This document shows, piece by piece, positions 35,590-48,690 of a stretch of DNA of 64,000 bases. The first letter of the stretch is position 1; each line of letters starts with the position of its first letter. The notes under the pieces were generated by a model, which was not told where the DNA came from, ran no database searches, and was given only the letters and a program-made list of their open reading frames with translations. This DNA is from Solenopsis invicta (taxonomy: Eukaryota; Arthropoda; Insecta; Hymenoptera; Formicidae): contig NC_052669.1 of assembly GCF_016802725.1 (NCBI RefSeq), positions 26,193,770-26,257,769 of the forward strand, given 5' to 3'. Position numbers and translations under genes: made by a program.

Positions 35590-37109
35590 TAGGACAGCAC
35601 ATGTTTTATAGCAACCTAAAATGCTTTTCTAGATTACTTCTTTTTGTACGTCTGCTGTCGCTCTCTGTAAGCAGAGTGCAGCAATAGTCAGCGAGAATGT
35701 TGGGATTCCATTTTCTCTGTCATCTCTTTTTCATCTGCTGTATGTCCTGATGGAATCTCATGCTCGTTACTAAAGTCTCCTAAATTTGAGGGAAAGAAAT
35801 TTAAATGCGAGACAAGGAAATGTATTTTTAAGGACATACGTGGCAATTTTTTGGTACGCTCTTAACGCTTTAGATACAAACAGCTTATTTCGTAAGCGTG
35901 TTTTACCTAAAGAGTTAGCGCAGCTTTAATCCGTGCCATCCGTGCCATCCGTGCTTTTCTACGACATTTAATATTTAGGTACTCAAAGACATTGTCCTCT
36001 ATTAATTGGCGAATTTGCAGTTTTGCAAAATACCTTCCTTTATTCCGATATGATTACTTTGATTGTTGGGAATTGCTCCTTCACATAAAGGAGACCTTGT
36101 TCTTTTTCATATATTGTCTTGACAAAGTTTTTCATTAAACTCAACTTTATATGTACATAGTGCTGATAATATAATATTTTCTCATTGAACCAATGATTCA
36201 AGACCTCGGTTTTTTAACCCTGGTCCTTCTAATTTTTCCCTTATAGGCCATTTTTTTCGTAACATTGTTCCGTCGCACGGCTATCTTACTCGCAGAGAAA
36301 ACAGCAATATTTTGTATAACCTAGCTGTAAGCTAAGGATTATACCTACAACCTTGAGATCTGCATAAATATGCCACTGATGTTGTTCGTAATTAATGCAT
36401 ATTAAAAGAAACATTATATCGCCATAAGTGTCTTTCGTATCAAGAGCGTGTCTAATCGGAATAAATGGGTAGGTGTTTCCGTTAAAAAGACGTACTGCTT
36501 TCAAACTAGCTTTTGATGCATCTATAAATAACCACTAGGGATGAGAAGTCGTTACTTTACCGTTTCTTTATCGTTACTTTTTATTTTTTTATGATAACAA
36601 TTTAGTAATAACTATTATAATCATAATTTTTCATAATGATAATGGTAACGTTACAGTTGGGGAACAATCACACTTGACAAGCAACTCCATCGTTGTCATT
36701 ACGCATTACTTACTCATTGAAAAAAGTAACTCGTTAATAGATTCGTTACGTAAAGTTACAAGTTAATATTTTTCAATGACTAATGCAGGATGGTAACGAA
36801 TTGAATGTCAAAAGCGACTATTCCAATTCTGGCCTTACTGTCAGCATTATGGAAAATTGTAACGTTATTACCAAATTATAGAAAGTATTATAATAAAGTA
36901 ACGAGTAACGAATAACGGCGTTATTCGTAATTTGTTACTATCTCTGATAACCGCCATTCACGAGGTTCATATTTCTGTCCTAATTCCTCCATCAAACTGT
37001 TGACCTCATTACTGTATATGAGATTGTCAGCCATTGAGGAAAACGATTTTAAATTTTTTGCGCGTTTTCTAACGTACGTAATTGTAATATTCTTCTGAAG
37101 TAAGTCCAT
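35590..37109 (-). pseudogene. Decayed copy of a repetitive arthropod ORF, probably transposon-derived
   Basis: Collinear blocks on the minus strand are recoverable across frames. They start with YSNEVNSLMEELGQKYEPRE, then LFIDASKASLKAV, NGNTYPFIP, LKVVGIILSLQLGYTKYCCF, DSRATEQCYEKNG, HIKLSLMKNFVK, EQFPTIKV, RFHQDIQQMKKR and ILADYCCTL. I recognise this order (G-N-T-x-P-S-I-P, C-C-F-L-C-x-W-D-S-R, F-H-Q-D-I, M-x-A-D-Y-C-W) from a multi-copy family common in ant, aphid and other arthropod assemblies. Its molecular function is unclear to me. Stops and frameshifts make it non-functional. A hAT-like element (36,536-36,946) interrupts it between E-W-R and L-F-I-D. Confidence 0.78.
36536..36946. mobile_element. 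hAT-like non-autonomous insertion with 8-bp target duplication
   Basis: A 411-bp insert beginning TAGGGATGAGAAGTCGTTAC and ending, in reverse complement, CAGAGATAGTAACAAATTAC. It is flanked by ATAACCAC (36,528-36,535) and ATAACCGC (36,947-36,954). Removing the insert and one flank rejoins the host ORF in frame at E-W-R/L-F-I-D. The 8-bp duplication and Y-A-G-R-G-A-T-R ends are hAT features. The interior is rich in GTTAC/GTAAC words and non-coding. Confidence 0.85.
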
Positions 37110-37129
37110 TGTTGAAATCTAATAATTGG

Positions 37130-37750
37130 AGTCCGACCAAAACTATTTTTTTTAGTTTTCACGAAACCAAAATCGAATATTCGATCAGTCTTTAGTTTTG
37201 GTAGAATCCGAATCTGAAACCGGAATCGAAACCAAAACCGAAACAGAAAAATATAAAAATACAAAAAATATAAAAATCCTAAAAAAATTCTAGAAAGGGA
37301 TACATGTATAGATGAATGTGCAAGAAATATGTTATATACTTATATATGTATACAGTAAATATAGAATACAGTAAATTAATTATCAGTTATTTATCACGTA
37401 TTAAATGTCATTATCACCTTCTTAGAATTACAATCTATGGTATTTATTATGAACTGTAACACATGTTATTTATTATACTCTTTGTAGTATTACAAGTTAT
37501 ATTATCTTGTTAACAACAAAATTTTAAAACATAAAATAAAAGTAATATTTTAAGTAATATTTTTTAAACAAGTCTTTGGCAAATTAGTAAAAAATAAACA
37601 TTTCCTTTTTTAATAAATGTTGCAACTTCAGTTTTGCTCACGTGGCCGAAATTTCTCTTCAGATTTAGTCGAAACTGAAACTCAACTGAATATTGAATTT
37701 TTAGCCAAAACTGGCCGAAACCAAAATTGAATATTCGGTCGGATTCTACT
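37130..37750. repeat. Repeat with related inverted/direct GAATATTCG blocks at both ends
   Basis: CGAAACCAAAATCGAATATTCGAT occurs in outline near the left side (about 37,180) and again as CGAAACCAAAATTGAATATT near the right side (about 37,718). GTCCGACC and GGTCGGATTC lie at the two edges. An AT-rich, non-coding middle separates them. The element class is uncertain. Confidence 0.45.
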
Positions 37751-39037
37751 AATAATTCTCTCACTTTATTGTTTCGATAAATCGAGATCTCGACAAAGGT
37801 CGAGAATTCTGATTGATTTATAATATGTGATCGGAAGTATGTAAATTAGAAGCTTCAGCTTTTTTGAAGATAACAATTTATTGCTCATCTAAAGCACAGC
37901 AGTTGAAGCTATACACTTTAATGGCGGTTTTTGTACTAGCAATTATGGAGTATTTGTACTCCGTAATTATTCAGAACGAGTAACGGAAGAGACATTAGGC
38001 TATTTAATGTAATGTTTAGTTTTTTTCGAAAATCTCCGCAAATTATATTAAATAGAAACAATCGATAGCATGGTTTGATGATTCTCGTCGTATCATATGA
38101 ACACCGAATGGCACTGATTTCTTAGTAGTATTGTCATATCATCCGCTCAAATTTCGAGAACAACTGCTGCGACATGAAGTAGGAATATAAACGTTGCTGA
38201 GATTTTGCACGTTGAATCCAAAATATAACTGATACATTATTTGCACATAATCCATTAATGGATAATTTTGATATATATTTTTCATAAAATAAATTAGAAT
38301 TGTTTTTATAAGTGTGAGGCATTTTGTATCGATACGGAGAAATTATAGTTACAGGAATAATATAAAAAAAAAAAAAAAGAAAAATACCAAATCCAAGTTT
38401 AAAATGATATGCGTTGTGGTCAGAATGTATTAGTAAAATTAATTAACAAATTTCTATGAAAATTAAGAAACACTTTAGTTTGTAGTAAATGAAGATTTAT
38501 TGGTAAAAAAAAAAAATTAAAATGCAAAACGAATTAGAAAAAGTCATACAATGATAACTATATAAGATCAACAGTCTTCAATTTTTATATAATACAATTT
38601 TTGAAAAAAATGGTCGAAAACTGTCTAATTTTTATAAGAAGTCTTCTTGATTTGGAAATATTTCTAATAAATGTTTTGCAATTCATGAAACGAATAATGC
38701 GTTGTAAGAATTACTGACAAAGTTTTTGACTTTTTTTTCAAATTTTGTTAAACCACGACGAGCAGTTGTTTTCTAGCATACGAATTGTCGAAAAAGTTTT
38801 TGACTATCTTTCGAATTTTTTAAATCGCGTTGCGTTTTTATCTTGTAATGAATAAGTTGTAGAAAAAATTTTAGATTGTTTTTTAGATTTTTCAAAGTTT
38901 GGTAGAATTGTAATAAACAAATGTTTAATGCATAATCTTTAAATGAGTCTTTTCTTCTCAAACCCAACTTCTTGGAGATATTTAAAAGTCTTTTCTCTAC
39001 GTAGATTATCTCGCGTTGAAAAACAAAACAATTCAAT

Positions 39038-39262
39038 TTGTTCTAAAAAAGTTGTTAAATTGACTAAACTTTATAATTCGATTAAATTTGTTCAGTTCAA
39101 GCATTTATGTATTTAACTTAAACTCATAAAATATTTGAACTTTATATTATACATTTTTGTATTTAATTTAACTACATATATAAATTAAATAAATAAATTT
39201 TTGAACTAAAGAAATGTCAAATTGAAAAATTTAGTGAAGTTAACAACTTTTTTTCTTAGTGT
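39038..39262. mobile_element. AT-rich MITE, second copy of the 10,839 family
   Basis: Left end TTCTAAAAAAGTTGTTAAAT; right end reverse complement CTACACTAAGAAAAAAAGTT followed by GTTAAC. The interior shares GTTCAAGCATTTATGTATTT with the copy near 10,890. Confidence 0.62.
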
Positions 39263-39540
39263 AGAAGTCTATCGTAATATGAATGTAATCGAATATGAAT
39301 CTATATAATAAAATTGACGAATTCAAAATGATGAAATTAGTATAAATAAAAATTAAATCGTGTTTTTATAAATTTATATATGTATGTGACACAAAAAAAA
39401 ATTTTTTAGGACTAAAAATCTTAACATTTATTTTAAATTTAATTTTGATTGCGATAAAATTTCTCTAGTACATAACATGTCATAATTATAATGTGATGAA
39501 GTACGTGAAAATAGCTTCTAATTACAAATTTTTCAAAATT

Positions 39541-39559
39541 GCGCGCGCGCGTGTTTGTT

Positions 39560-39622
<63 letters not shown>
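39541..39622. repeat. Compound (GC)n-(GT)n-(GA)n microsatellite
   Basis: GCGCGC, then GTTT units, about 23 GT units and about 9 GA units. Confidence 0.96.
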
Positions 39623-41915
39623 TGCAATAGAGCAATTTGGAAACCGAATTCGTATTTAGTACCCAAAAAATAATTGAAAATAACTAATCTTATTTTGATG
39701 TGTAAAAAAATCATTTTTGTTGAACTTGTCATTGGCCGCTATTCACAGTCAATATTTAAGATGTCATCAATCAATCACAGAGTCATATTACTATTTTAAG
39801 GCATTATTTAAGACGATCTTGAAATAAGATTCGACTATCAATATTGGTCATGTTTAAGAAATAATGTGGTTATTTAGTTTTTCGATTATTTCGCGTAAAT
39901 ATTTTCATTTATGACATAAGATTCATTTTTATTAATGACATAAGAAAAGTGTTATTACTCGTAAATTTTTCGCGTACATTTTCGTATAGCTGTTACATAT
40001 AGAAAATAGGACAGAGGTGAGCCTCATAAAAATAACCGCACGCACCACTTGGATTTTTTTTTCATTTTGATGCGACTCGTCTTCTCCCCAGGGATTGAGA
40101 GGATTGATAACGCCCCGTAGAGTTATTGTTGGAAAAATCTACCGCGCAGCTACGTGTGATTTTGTTTTTATCCCGGTTATACCCTCGCCTCTTTATTTCG
40201 CGGGCGACACATTTAAATTTTTGTTACAAATTTTACTAGTGATATCGAATCTGTAAAAATTTAATTAAACAATGCGATGTTTAATGATGTTACTCAATCG
40301 ATACTATAAAACACTGGAAGGAACAGTATATAGGTGATTATTATTGCCTGATTATTATTCCCGAGGGAACTTAATATCAGCTTAGGGATATCGTTTAGCT
40401 AATGGCACAGTCTAAGCAGTGATTAATGAACGACAAAGTTCGCGACATCGAAGTGCTATGTGCACGTTAAAAGCAATTGTGATGTATCGCGGCGAATATG
40501 CGTTACGCATCGCGATACTAGTCGTCTTGAAATTCTTAGGCGACAGCAAAATCGCGACAACTCTTTGCTCATGAATTCACTGCTACGAATTACAGAAGGA
40601 TGAAACTGTGGCATTAAACACGAAAGTTTGGACGATTCAAACACGTCTTTTACACAGTTTTGCATACCGCTGCATACTGTAATGCACAGAAACACCAAGT
40701 GCTTAGAAACATGGTGAGCCGTAAAAGTCCAATAGAAGAAATCATGATAAATTCTGATAAATTTTTACCGTTCTGAACTTTATTCAATGGAATAAACTAG
40801 AATTGGTTAATGTATTATGATAAAATACAATTATAATAATTTTATACAAAACGATATTTTTGCTTTAATTGGTGAATCACTAAATTATTATAATTTATAG
40901 AAAAATGAAATCAAGCGATAGCAACGAAACCTTATAATAATAAAGTCCTTTTTTAATTCAAATTAATATGTGAAATACATTTTTAAAACAAATATTTTGT
41001 AGATATAAACGTTATTAAATTTTATATTACTTTTAGTTAATGAGAAAAAAACGAAAGTAATAAAATAAAAAAATTTATTATTAATATAAATCTTGTCCGT
41101 ATTTACTATTCAATATTTTGTAACACAAAGCTCATTTATTTATACAATACCTATGTATGTGTTGAAGTAAAAATAATGAAATTTGAGAATTGCATTTGTT
41201 TTCAATAAATATAATATTTTTTTCTTAGTTTTACAATAATCAAGCGTGTTCGCTATATGCGTTAATTGATACAAAGATTTTGCTTCTTTATAAATCAACG
41301 TTATTAATCCTTCAAAAATTCAATCGTGGTATTTCGTGCCTGATCGATTTTTATCTATGGAAATTTCTTAAAATTTCAAAGATAAATTATGCATTTTATA
41401 TTTTTTCTAAAAAGGAATACAGACATTTGTTTTATAAACTTGAAAGTATGTTTATGAATTTTTATAGATTTTTTAGAATCACTTTAAATAAATGGAAAAG
41501 TTAGAAGCGAAATTTGGCTAATAAGATCTTTTCATATTGCAGATAAAATGTTATATTAATACAAAATTATATTAATTTTTATTAGTTTAATGAAAAAACA
41601 TAATTGTGTAGTAATAATTAATGATATATAACGTTGTAATTTATCTTTTTTCAGGCTCATCAATCATTTGAAGGTAAACTTGGTCGAATAATACTTTAAT
41701 TAATTGTTTCATATTGTTTCATCAGGTAATTGAGATTTGCATGATCTTTCATGATTTATCAGCTATGTCTTTGTACAATAGTGATTTCTAAAATATTTAT
41801 AGGTTTTTAAAATATTTGTTGTTAAATCTTTAAGACGTTTTTTATTTTATATAATATATAATAATTTCTTTGCTAATTAAATTTGAATAGTGTGAGGCAA
41901 AATATAAGATTTTCT

Positions 41916-41920
<5 letters not shown>

Positions 41921-41965
<45 letters not shown>

Positions 41966-41967
41966 CG

Positions 41968-42031
<64 letters not shown>

Positions 42032-42036
42032 TGTGT
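41921..42036. repeat. (CT)20 followed by (GTGC)n microsatellite
   Basis: Forty bases of CT switch abruptly to about 70 bases of the tetranucleotide GTGC. Confidence 0.96.
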
Positions 42037-42791
42037 AATTTTTTAATAGAAGACTAAATTTTTCGGTTTTTTTTTGTATTGGTTTTTAGACTTTATTTGA
42101 AAAATATGGAAGTTTACCAATCTTTTTTAGGGAACTCGGATGACATAGCGGATTTGTTGCTTTGGCATTCAAAACAGCATTATATAGTCACAACGAGTAT
42201 AGTCATAGTTTGATGATGAAATTTTGTACTGTAGACTGTGCCCTAAACAAGACAAGTTACGCTAAGTCAAAGTGACATTCAAATAAATTGAGAATGATGG
42301 AAAAATGACTTTTAGTAATCATTTTGATGGCATTTGATGTTATAATATTATATAATTTTTTGTTTAGTTTGAAAATTTTGAGGAATACTCGTAGAAATTC
42401 AGAGATTTTTTCCTTTCATACATTAATTATATGATGACGAAAAAAATTTATCAGTCTCTCAGTTATTTATAAGACTATTAAAAAATAGAATAGGAGAACA
42501 TGGAAGTTTTCACAAAGAGAACTATGATACAAACTTTAGTTATGTATTACGGAGCGTCATATAGAATTTTCCCATGACTGGAATGGGATTCAGATTTTGG
42601 ACGAGGAGCTACAACTGAATAAAAGGCTTATGTCTGAAATGATATATATATAAAAGAAAGAAAAGGTTCAACTTATAAAATGATGCAGAACTTCTTGATC
42701 CAATATATCTCGATATCTCTAATTGTTGAGTTTCTTTGTAAACGCCAGTACTGTGTAAATGGTGGGGAGTAACAGAGAAGCGTGATACAGA

Positions 42792-42822
42792 TGTGCGTGC
42801 GTGCGTGCGTGCGTGCGTGTGT
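42792..42822. repeat. (GTGC)n microsatellite
   Basis: About seven GTGC units, the same tetranucleotide as at 41,961 and near 11,030. Confidence 0.93.
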
Positions 42823-45800
42823 AATAAATTGTACACATGTAAATAACTGTTTAGCTAGTAAAATTGACGACTACAAGCCAGTAAGATGCTAATATGGCTC
42901 TGTGATTGATCGACAGTAAAACGTCTTAAAACGATACTTAAGACGGTCTTAAATATAAAAATCGATTATGAATACCGGCGGTTTTAGTATCCTCTTAAGC
43001 CTCGATAACTTCAAGTTCTCGGTCTTTCGAGAGCTTCCTGCCGGAGCGGTCATCCTTGAGCGCGACATAAGGCGGTCTTAAATTCTCAAGCTCGTTTAAA
43101 CCTAATACGATGCGAGACACGTTTGTTCCTTAAATCGTTGTCGCCTCGTTTAAACTCCTGAAACGTGGCGATGCGTTGTACATGCGAGCTGATACGTACC
43201 AAAAAAGGGAACAACCATGATAAGCTTTACTAGCGCACGTAGGGCGGCAAAGTAGCCGCAGTCGTGCATTAAATTTCCATGCCGAGCATTTCCGATTAAG
43301 TATAGCTGGCTAGCTACATCTTTCGTCTCTCTGTGTGATCCAAAGATCTAAAGCAAAGTTTAATAGTAGCATATAACAACGGGAATTATGCGCCAATAAG
43401 AGTCCTCGCATACCATCTTTGCAAGTTCATTCAATAATAAATACGCACACGGTTCGATGATTCAGAATTATTCCCAGACTTCCCGCGGAGGCCGGATCTG
43501 TCTGAATGTTTCAATGTACTATGTATAAATATAGGATACATGTTCTTGAATGAAAATTTGTTACAGTTACACTGACCGTACAATTAATAAATGGAATTAA
43601 ACATCATTTTGATATTGACGCGCAACCGGAATAACATATATAATTATAAAATACTTCTGGCCCTATTCTCCATTGAGAAAATTTCACTGCAGAGACAATT
43701 GGACGTAACCGTTCTCTTCCCGAGCAGAGCCAAGTTATTTCTCCGAGTCGATGGGGAATGAGCAAATCAATGTCCTACATTTAGTAGAAACAGGAAAACC
43801 GTGCGCACGGTCCACTCGGAAACGTTCCAAGGTGCCGACGACGCGACGTATATTTCCCAAAGTACTGATTGCCGGTAGAGACTCTTTCGCAGAGAGTCTA
43901 CCTCGCTACTCCCGTGTGACGGTCAATCGAATTTATTTCGTGTTCTGAGCTCTCTATCGATCGAATTTCGCCAAAGTCTCGAGAAGAAAAATTACCAACC
44001 CGACACCGCGCGCGGTAACCCTTTAACCCTTCCTCGCCCGTGTTACGGGTAAAGTACCTTATCGCGGAGGCAAATAAATCCTTGTGCGGAAAGCTCGAGC
44101 GTGAGCTTACACGAAATGGGATGTATCCCGTTAAATAATTTAATTTCGCTTTTAGTTCGAGCTTCGTATCGAACTGAATTACCATCTGTGACTTTCCATT
44201 TTAAGATCTGGATGAACGCCGCGTAACAGTTTAATGCTGCAATTTCCTGTTGCAACTTTTTGCTATTGATTGCTAATTGAAATTGATTTTAGAATATTAA
44301 GGGCGGATATGCGGTAATTTTGCTGAAATTAAGCTGCAATTTGGATTCGTATCTCCAAATTGCGCTTCCCGCACGTACGTATGAAAACGATCGGATTACG
44401 ATTACTCCCGCAAAATAGCCAAACGTTTCGGTGGCGCTAACGAGTGGACGAATCTTTGTCGAGCGGTAGCGACAAATCAATATAACCAATGCCTTGCGAT
44501 CGGATCGTCCATCATCGAATAAATGATGATTGACGCGTGGCGAGGATGTTTACCGAAAATCCGCGTATTAGCACTCGCTGCTAATCCAGGCCAACCGGAT
44601 CGACCGTCCCGCATCCGTATGCCCGTTTGCAATCGAGAACAGCCTCTCGTCTAACACGTGTCTGTTTTAGCATGTCGAATCGAGTGATGTTTCGCGTCGT
44701 GTAACGTTTTCGCTTGCAAAACCATCGAATACCGATATAACCCTCGTAAGCAAGCGCGTTTACATTGGTTCTCGAGATATTCGTCACCGCTCTTTTCATC
44801 CAGGCTTTGCACCTGCGGATCTTATTTTATTAGTTTAAAAGGAAAAGACTTTTCCAATATTTATTCGGCATTTCGTCACTTTTATCCTTCAACCCGGGAA
44901 CAAATTTTGTATATATATATAGTTATACATGGATTATATAGAAAATATAAAATATGTTCATATATATTAAAATATATATAATTATGCCATGTATAAAATG
45001 TCTTCGCGGTCCTTCAATTTAAATTCCAACGACACGAAAATTCTGGCAATTAATTATTATGAGATAGTAAACGTAATCAATTTTAAATAAATAAAATAAT
45101 ATACGTAAAATTTTTCAAGTACTATGTCGATTATAGTTTATAGGGTAATAGTTTCGAATAGATTATATAAAATTGTTTCGACGTTTTATTCGAATGATTT
45201 TGTGCGTTATTTATAGTTTCTTTGCGCGCTTTTGTATCAGTATTTTGTACGAAACATTGGATGATTTAATGAAGAAAAAATAATCTCTGCCAGACACACG
45301 CTGTCTGTCTATATACGATACGACCGCGAATTAATACTGTTTGCGCGATTGTTCACTAACGTCTGCTCAGGGAGTCAACTTGGCAGTGATTACGCCGCAG
45401 TGGACAAAGCTTGTTATAAGGGCTTTGCAAACAGTATCATCATCCCGCGTGTACTTGCTACCATCGCTGCATCGCTATCCAACGCGCATATGTAACGTGT
45501 TACGCGAATGGACATCGTGATGCAGGCAATTTCAAAGTGAGCCCTCGAGCAGCGGCGTGTTTCGTTGCTTACGAATTCCAATCGTTTTTCAAGACACGGA
45601 AAGCCGCGTGTCAAACCGTTGTGTGTGTATCCGTACCTCCGCAGATTGCGAGGGGGATCACGATTCTTGGGAATTTGGATGCATTCACGGCGGGATCGTT
45701 CGAGATGTACGTCTTTTTCATTACTGCAATACTCAATACGATCCGCGTAATATAAACAGCTCTATTTCTTTGAATATCGTTCCCCTTTCGCATTCAAGAT

Positions 45801-46286
45801 GTACCGGTAAAGTCCGAGAATCCACACGTTGGATGTCGAATGTATTCAAATTTTATACTGCTCGTCGAAGCTCAGTTGGTTTCCATATCTTTCTTTGTGG
45901 GGTGTATCCACTGGATACTCGGTCAGATTTCATCCGTGATACTCACGAAGATTCGATTCAATTCGATACGTTCAAAGATTCCTCGCTATTCGTAGCAAAA
46001 TAGTAGAAATTAGAGAGAGTGTTAAATATAATAAATGTATTGTACATGTATTTATCCTTTGTACAATCCTAAGAATTCTTACATTTATATAAATATATAA
46101 TGATGAATTTCTATATGAAGGAAAGTCGCCTATATTTGCATAGAATATAAAGCGGCATCTCCCTTATTTCTCAGAAACAACCCAGCGAACATTAAGTTAC
46201 AATTATATAAATGTTAGTTGCAATTTCCCATTCAACAATGTAACTGTTACATGACACGCTCGTTATGTAACGTTTTGCTGGGTAAA

Positions 46287-46890
46287 CATTGCACTGTATT
46301 AATACTAATAAAACATGCTTAAAGAAATAAAAATTATTTATTCCTGACTTCTTTCTACATGTACAATGTGTAAAATCTGCTAGAAATGAATTTGAGAAAA
46401 GCGAGAATAAAATTTGCACAATTTTCTTTTGCAAATTGCATAATTTAAACATTAGTGAGTGTTAGTGATAATATTAAATCGTAAATCATAAATTATATTT
46501 TATTTATATTTTTCTTTTTCATATTTTTCCCGCAGTGCGATTTGGAACATAAAACCACTGCGCAGCATAAACCGGTTTTACTACACCTTTTCGTTTTAGA
46601 ACAGACGATAACTCGACGAAATCTTCAACTACAATATTGACAAATGTTTCGTGAATTTTGTCACATTTTCTTTATAATACTTTAATGTAGAAAAAAAATA
46701 GCGTCGAACGCAACAGATCCGTGGATAAATCGTAGAGTTTAATTTTAGTCTTTTATATTTTATAAACTTTGTTTAATACATAAAATATATTTTATTGCTT
46801 GGTCTATCAAATTGTTTTATAATTAATTCTTTTCTTTTTCTGGTGTCTGAATTCTATTATTGCTAACTGCTTACTGTGCCACTTTTGGCA
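46287..46890 (+). repeat. Dispersed repeat, 5' part (copy A)
   Basis: Collinear with 58,489-58,935: TTGCACTGTATTAATACT, GAATAAAATTTGCAC, GACAAATGTTTCGTGAATTT, TTTATAAACTTTGTT, TTTTATTGCTTGGTCTATCA and TTACTGTGCC. Same orientation, non-coding. Confidence 0.75.
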
Positions 46891-47427
46891 GATGACTTTT
46901 ATATGATCTTAAAAAACGATTTTTCAAAAACTGATTTTATCATATTTGTCCCTCTACAGACTATATAACTTATATTTAAAACATTTTTTTCTAAAATGTT
47001 CTTCTCAATTCTTTTTAAGATAGTCGACTGTTTCCATTAAAATGGGACGCTCAATATAATGAAATAAAATAATTTGCAAATATTTATTACAAAATTATTA
47101 TTGAGAAATGGTTTTAAAACTTATATAACACAAGCAAAGAAAGTTATTATTTACAGGAAGATAGATATAGTAGAGAATCAACCAAGTATGAATATAAATA
47201 ACATTTCTCTCGTGTTGTAGTCAGAATGAATAATGAGCGATGGGTTGACGCAAGGTATTAATCTTCTAACTGTCGGAATGCATTTGAAGCTTTTACGAAA
47301 ATTGATATGTTTTGCCATGAGATAAAAAATTAAAAATAATATCAATATCTGGATCATACCGAGAATGTCAGAGTTGTGTGAAAAATTCAGTGAGATAGCC
47401 ACGGCCACGGGATTCGACTTGTCTTTG

Positions 47428-47463
47428 CCGTTCAGATCGCGATGGGAAAGCGACCTGAACGGC
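47428..47463. repeat. 14-bp-arm hairpin overlapping a splice-like site
   Basis: GCCGTTCAGATCGC and GCGACCTGAACGGC pair with one mismatch around a 9-base loop. Confidence 0.75.
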
Positions 47464-48224
47464 AAGCGCGTCGAGCGAACTGAACAGGGCCGTGATTTAA
47501 AGAGTTAAATCAATATTAATGCGATAATTTCCACGATGAAAGATAATTATATTCCTGCAAGGAGAAGATAGTTGCTAACGAGCTGCGTCGGAGAATTAAA
47601 ATTTACCTGGGCGAAACGAGTTTACCGCACGTGTGACCCCGTGCAATTAAATGCCCGGGGATGCAGCACACTGGCAATTAATTCAATGCTCATGAGTTAA
47701 AGTCGCGACCGAATTTGATCCTTATAGGGGAATCGCGCTCTCATACATGCTCGCTATACGCCGCATCGTCGGCGTCGTAGGCGAGATGGTATGACGTGCA
47801 TTCCTAGCCTTTCTTTTTGCCGCCGCGTACGTATATTGCGGCTACCGATAATGCGCAAACTATGCAGGAAAGCGGATCCGCGCGTACAATGGCGTTGCAT
47901 AATATCAACATCAATATTGTAGAGACAACTTGAATATAAAATAAATTGAAGCTGCGCGATCCATTTTTCAGAACTCGCAGTACGATTTATGAAAGGATTG
48001 CACGAGAAAAATGTAGAATATTAGTGGGGGACGCGGGATGCAATTATTCCGCATCTTTGCATATAGATCGGGGTCGTCCTTTCGCCAGTTTCGCAGACGT
48101 ATTGCCGCGAGCGTATATGTATATTTGGTATTTCGCGAAATATATCAGGCAACCTCGCATGCGAATTCGTACAATGGTAATAAGAAAGAAAGGGTGGAAA
48201 ATAAGATGGAGTGTTTTCAATCCA

Positions 48225-48227
<3 letters not shown>

Positions 48228-48262
<35 letters not shown>

Positions 48263-48329
48263 TGTCGGGCGAGAAAACGTTCGGTGGTTTTATTCGCAAA
48301 CGGTTTGAGCGCGGATAAGATGAGTAAAC

Positions 48330-48360
<31 letters not shown>
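48228..48360. repeat. Two (AG)n microsatellites 70 bp apart
   Basis: AG runs at 48,228-48,259 and 48,330-48,360 flank about 70 bp of unique sequence. They produce Arg-Glu repeats in a 199-codon open frame that is not considered a gene. Confidence 0.95.
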
Positions 48361-48361
<1 letters not shown>

Positions 48362-48654
48362 GCGCATGAAAGCCAACAGTATCACGCGCCATTATTCGAG
48401 ATTCAATATCAATCATCCAGATACAGATATAATTGTATCATGTATCAATTAATTCATCACACTTTGATTAACACGCTACGTGGGTCATCGGTGGCTCACG
48501 CAGGTTTTTCCGTTCAGAGATATTTTGGCTCTAAAGAGAAACACATAATTATAATAAACGATAAATACAAGGCGAATGGGAGTCCAGCGCGGTTAATATT
48601 GCGCAAAAACAGATATATTTATTTAAAATATTCTTGACATTTTTTACATTTTCC

Positions 48655-48690
48655 GTATGTTTCGACTCAGCTTTGGAGTCATCTTCAGCG
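48655..48690 (-). mobile_element. Retroelement tail with the CTGAAGATGACTC...GAGTCGAAAC hairpin motif
   Basis: On the minus strand: CGCTGAAGATGACTCC, AAAGCT, GAGTCGAAACATACGG. Same arrangement as at 12,304, with a 5-bp stem GACTC/GAGTC between CTGAAGAT and CGAAAC. Characteristic in my memory of Penelope-like elements. The remnant may extend towards about 48,550. Confidence 0.6.

Larger units (their letters stand above)
37751..46286 (-). other. Presumed first intron, part 3: non-coding
   Basis: Contains three diverged tandem blocks with GAAAAAGTTTTTGAC-like cores at about 38,620-38,900, a MITE (39,038), microsatellites (39,541, 41,921, 42,792), and CpG-rich blocks at about 40,440-40,720, 43,000-43,500 and 43,700-44,820. 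The CpG-rich blocks have open frames but no recognisable domain, and could be regulatory. Confidence 0.5.

Noticed and set aside
45557..46003. 148-codon plus-strand open frame in a CpG-rich block
   Set aside because: No recognisable motif. Overlapping frames on both strands are equally open, as expected in CpG-rich non-coding DNA of this genome.
48038..48637. 199-codon plus-strand open frame
   Set aside because: Its length depends on two AG microsatellites giving Arg-Glu runs. No domain, no splice context.
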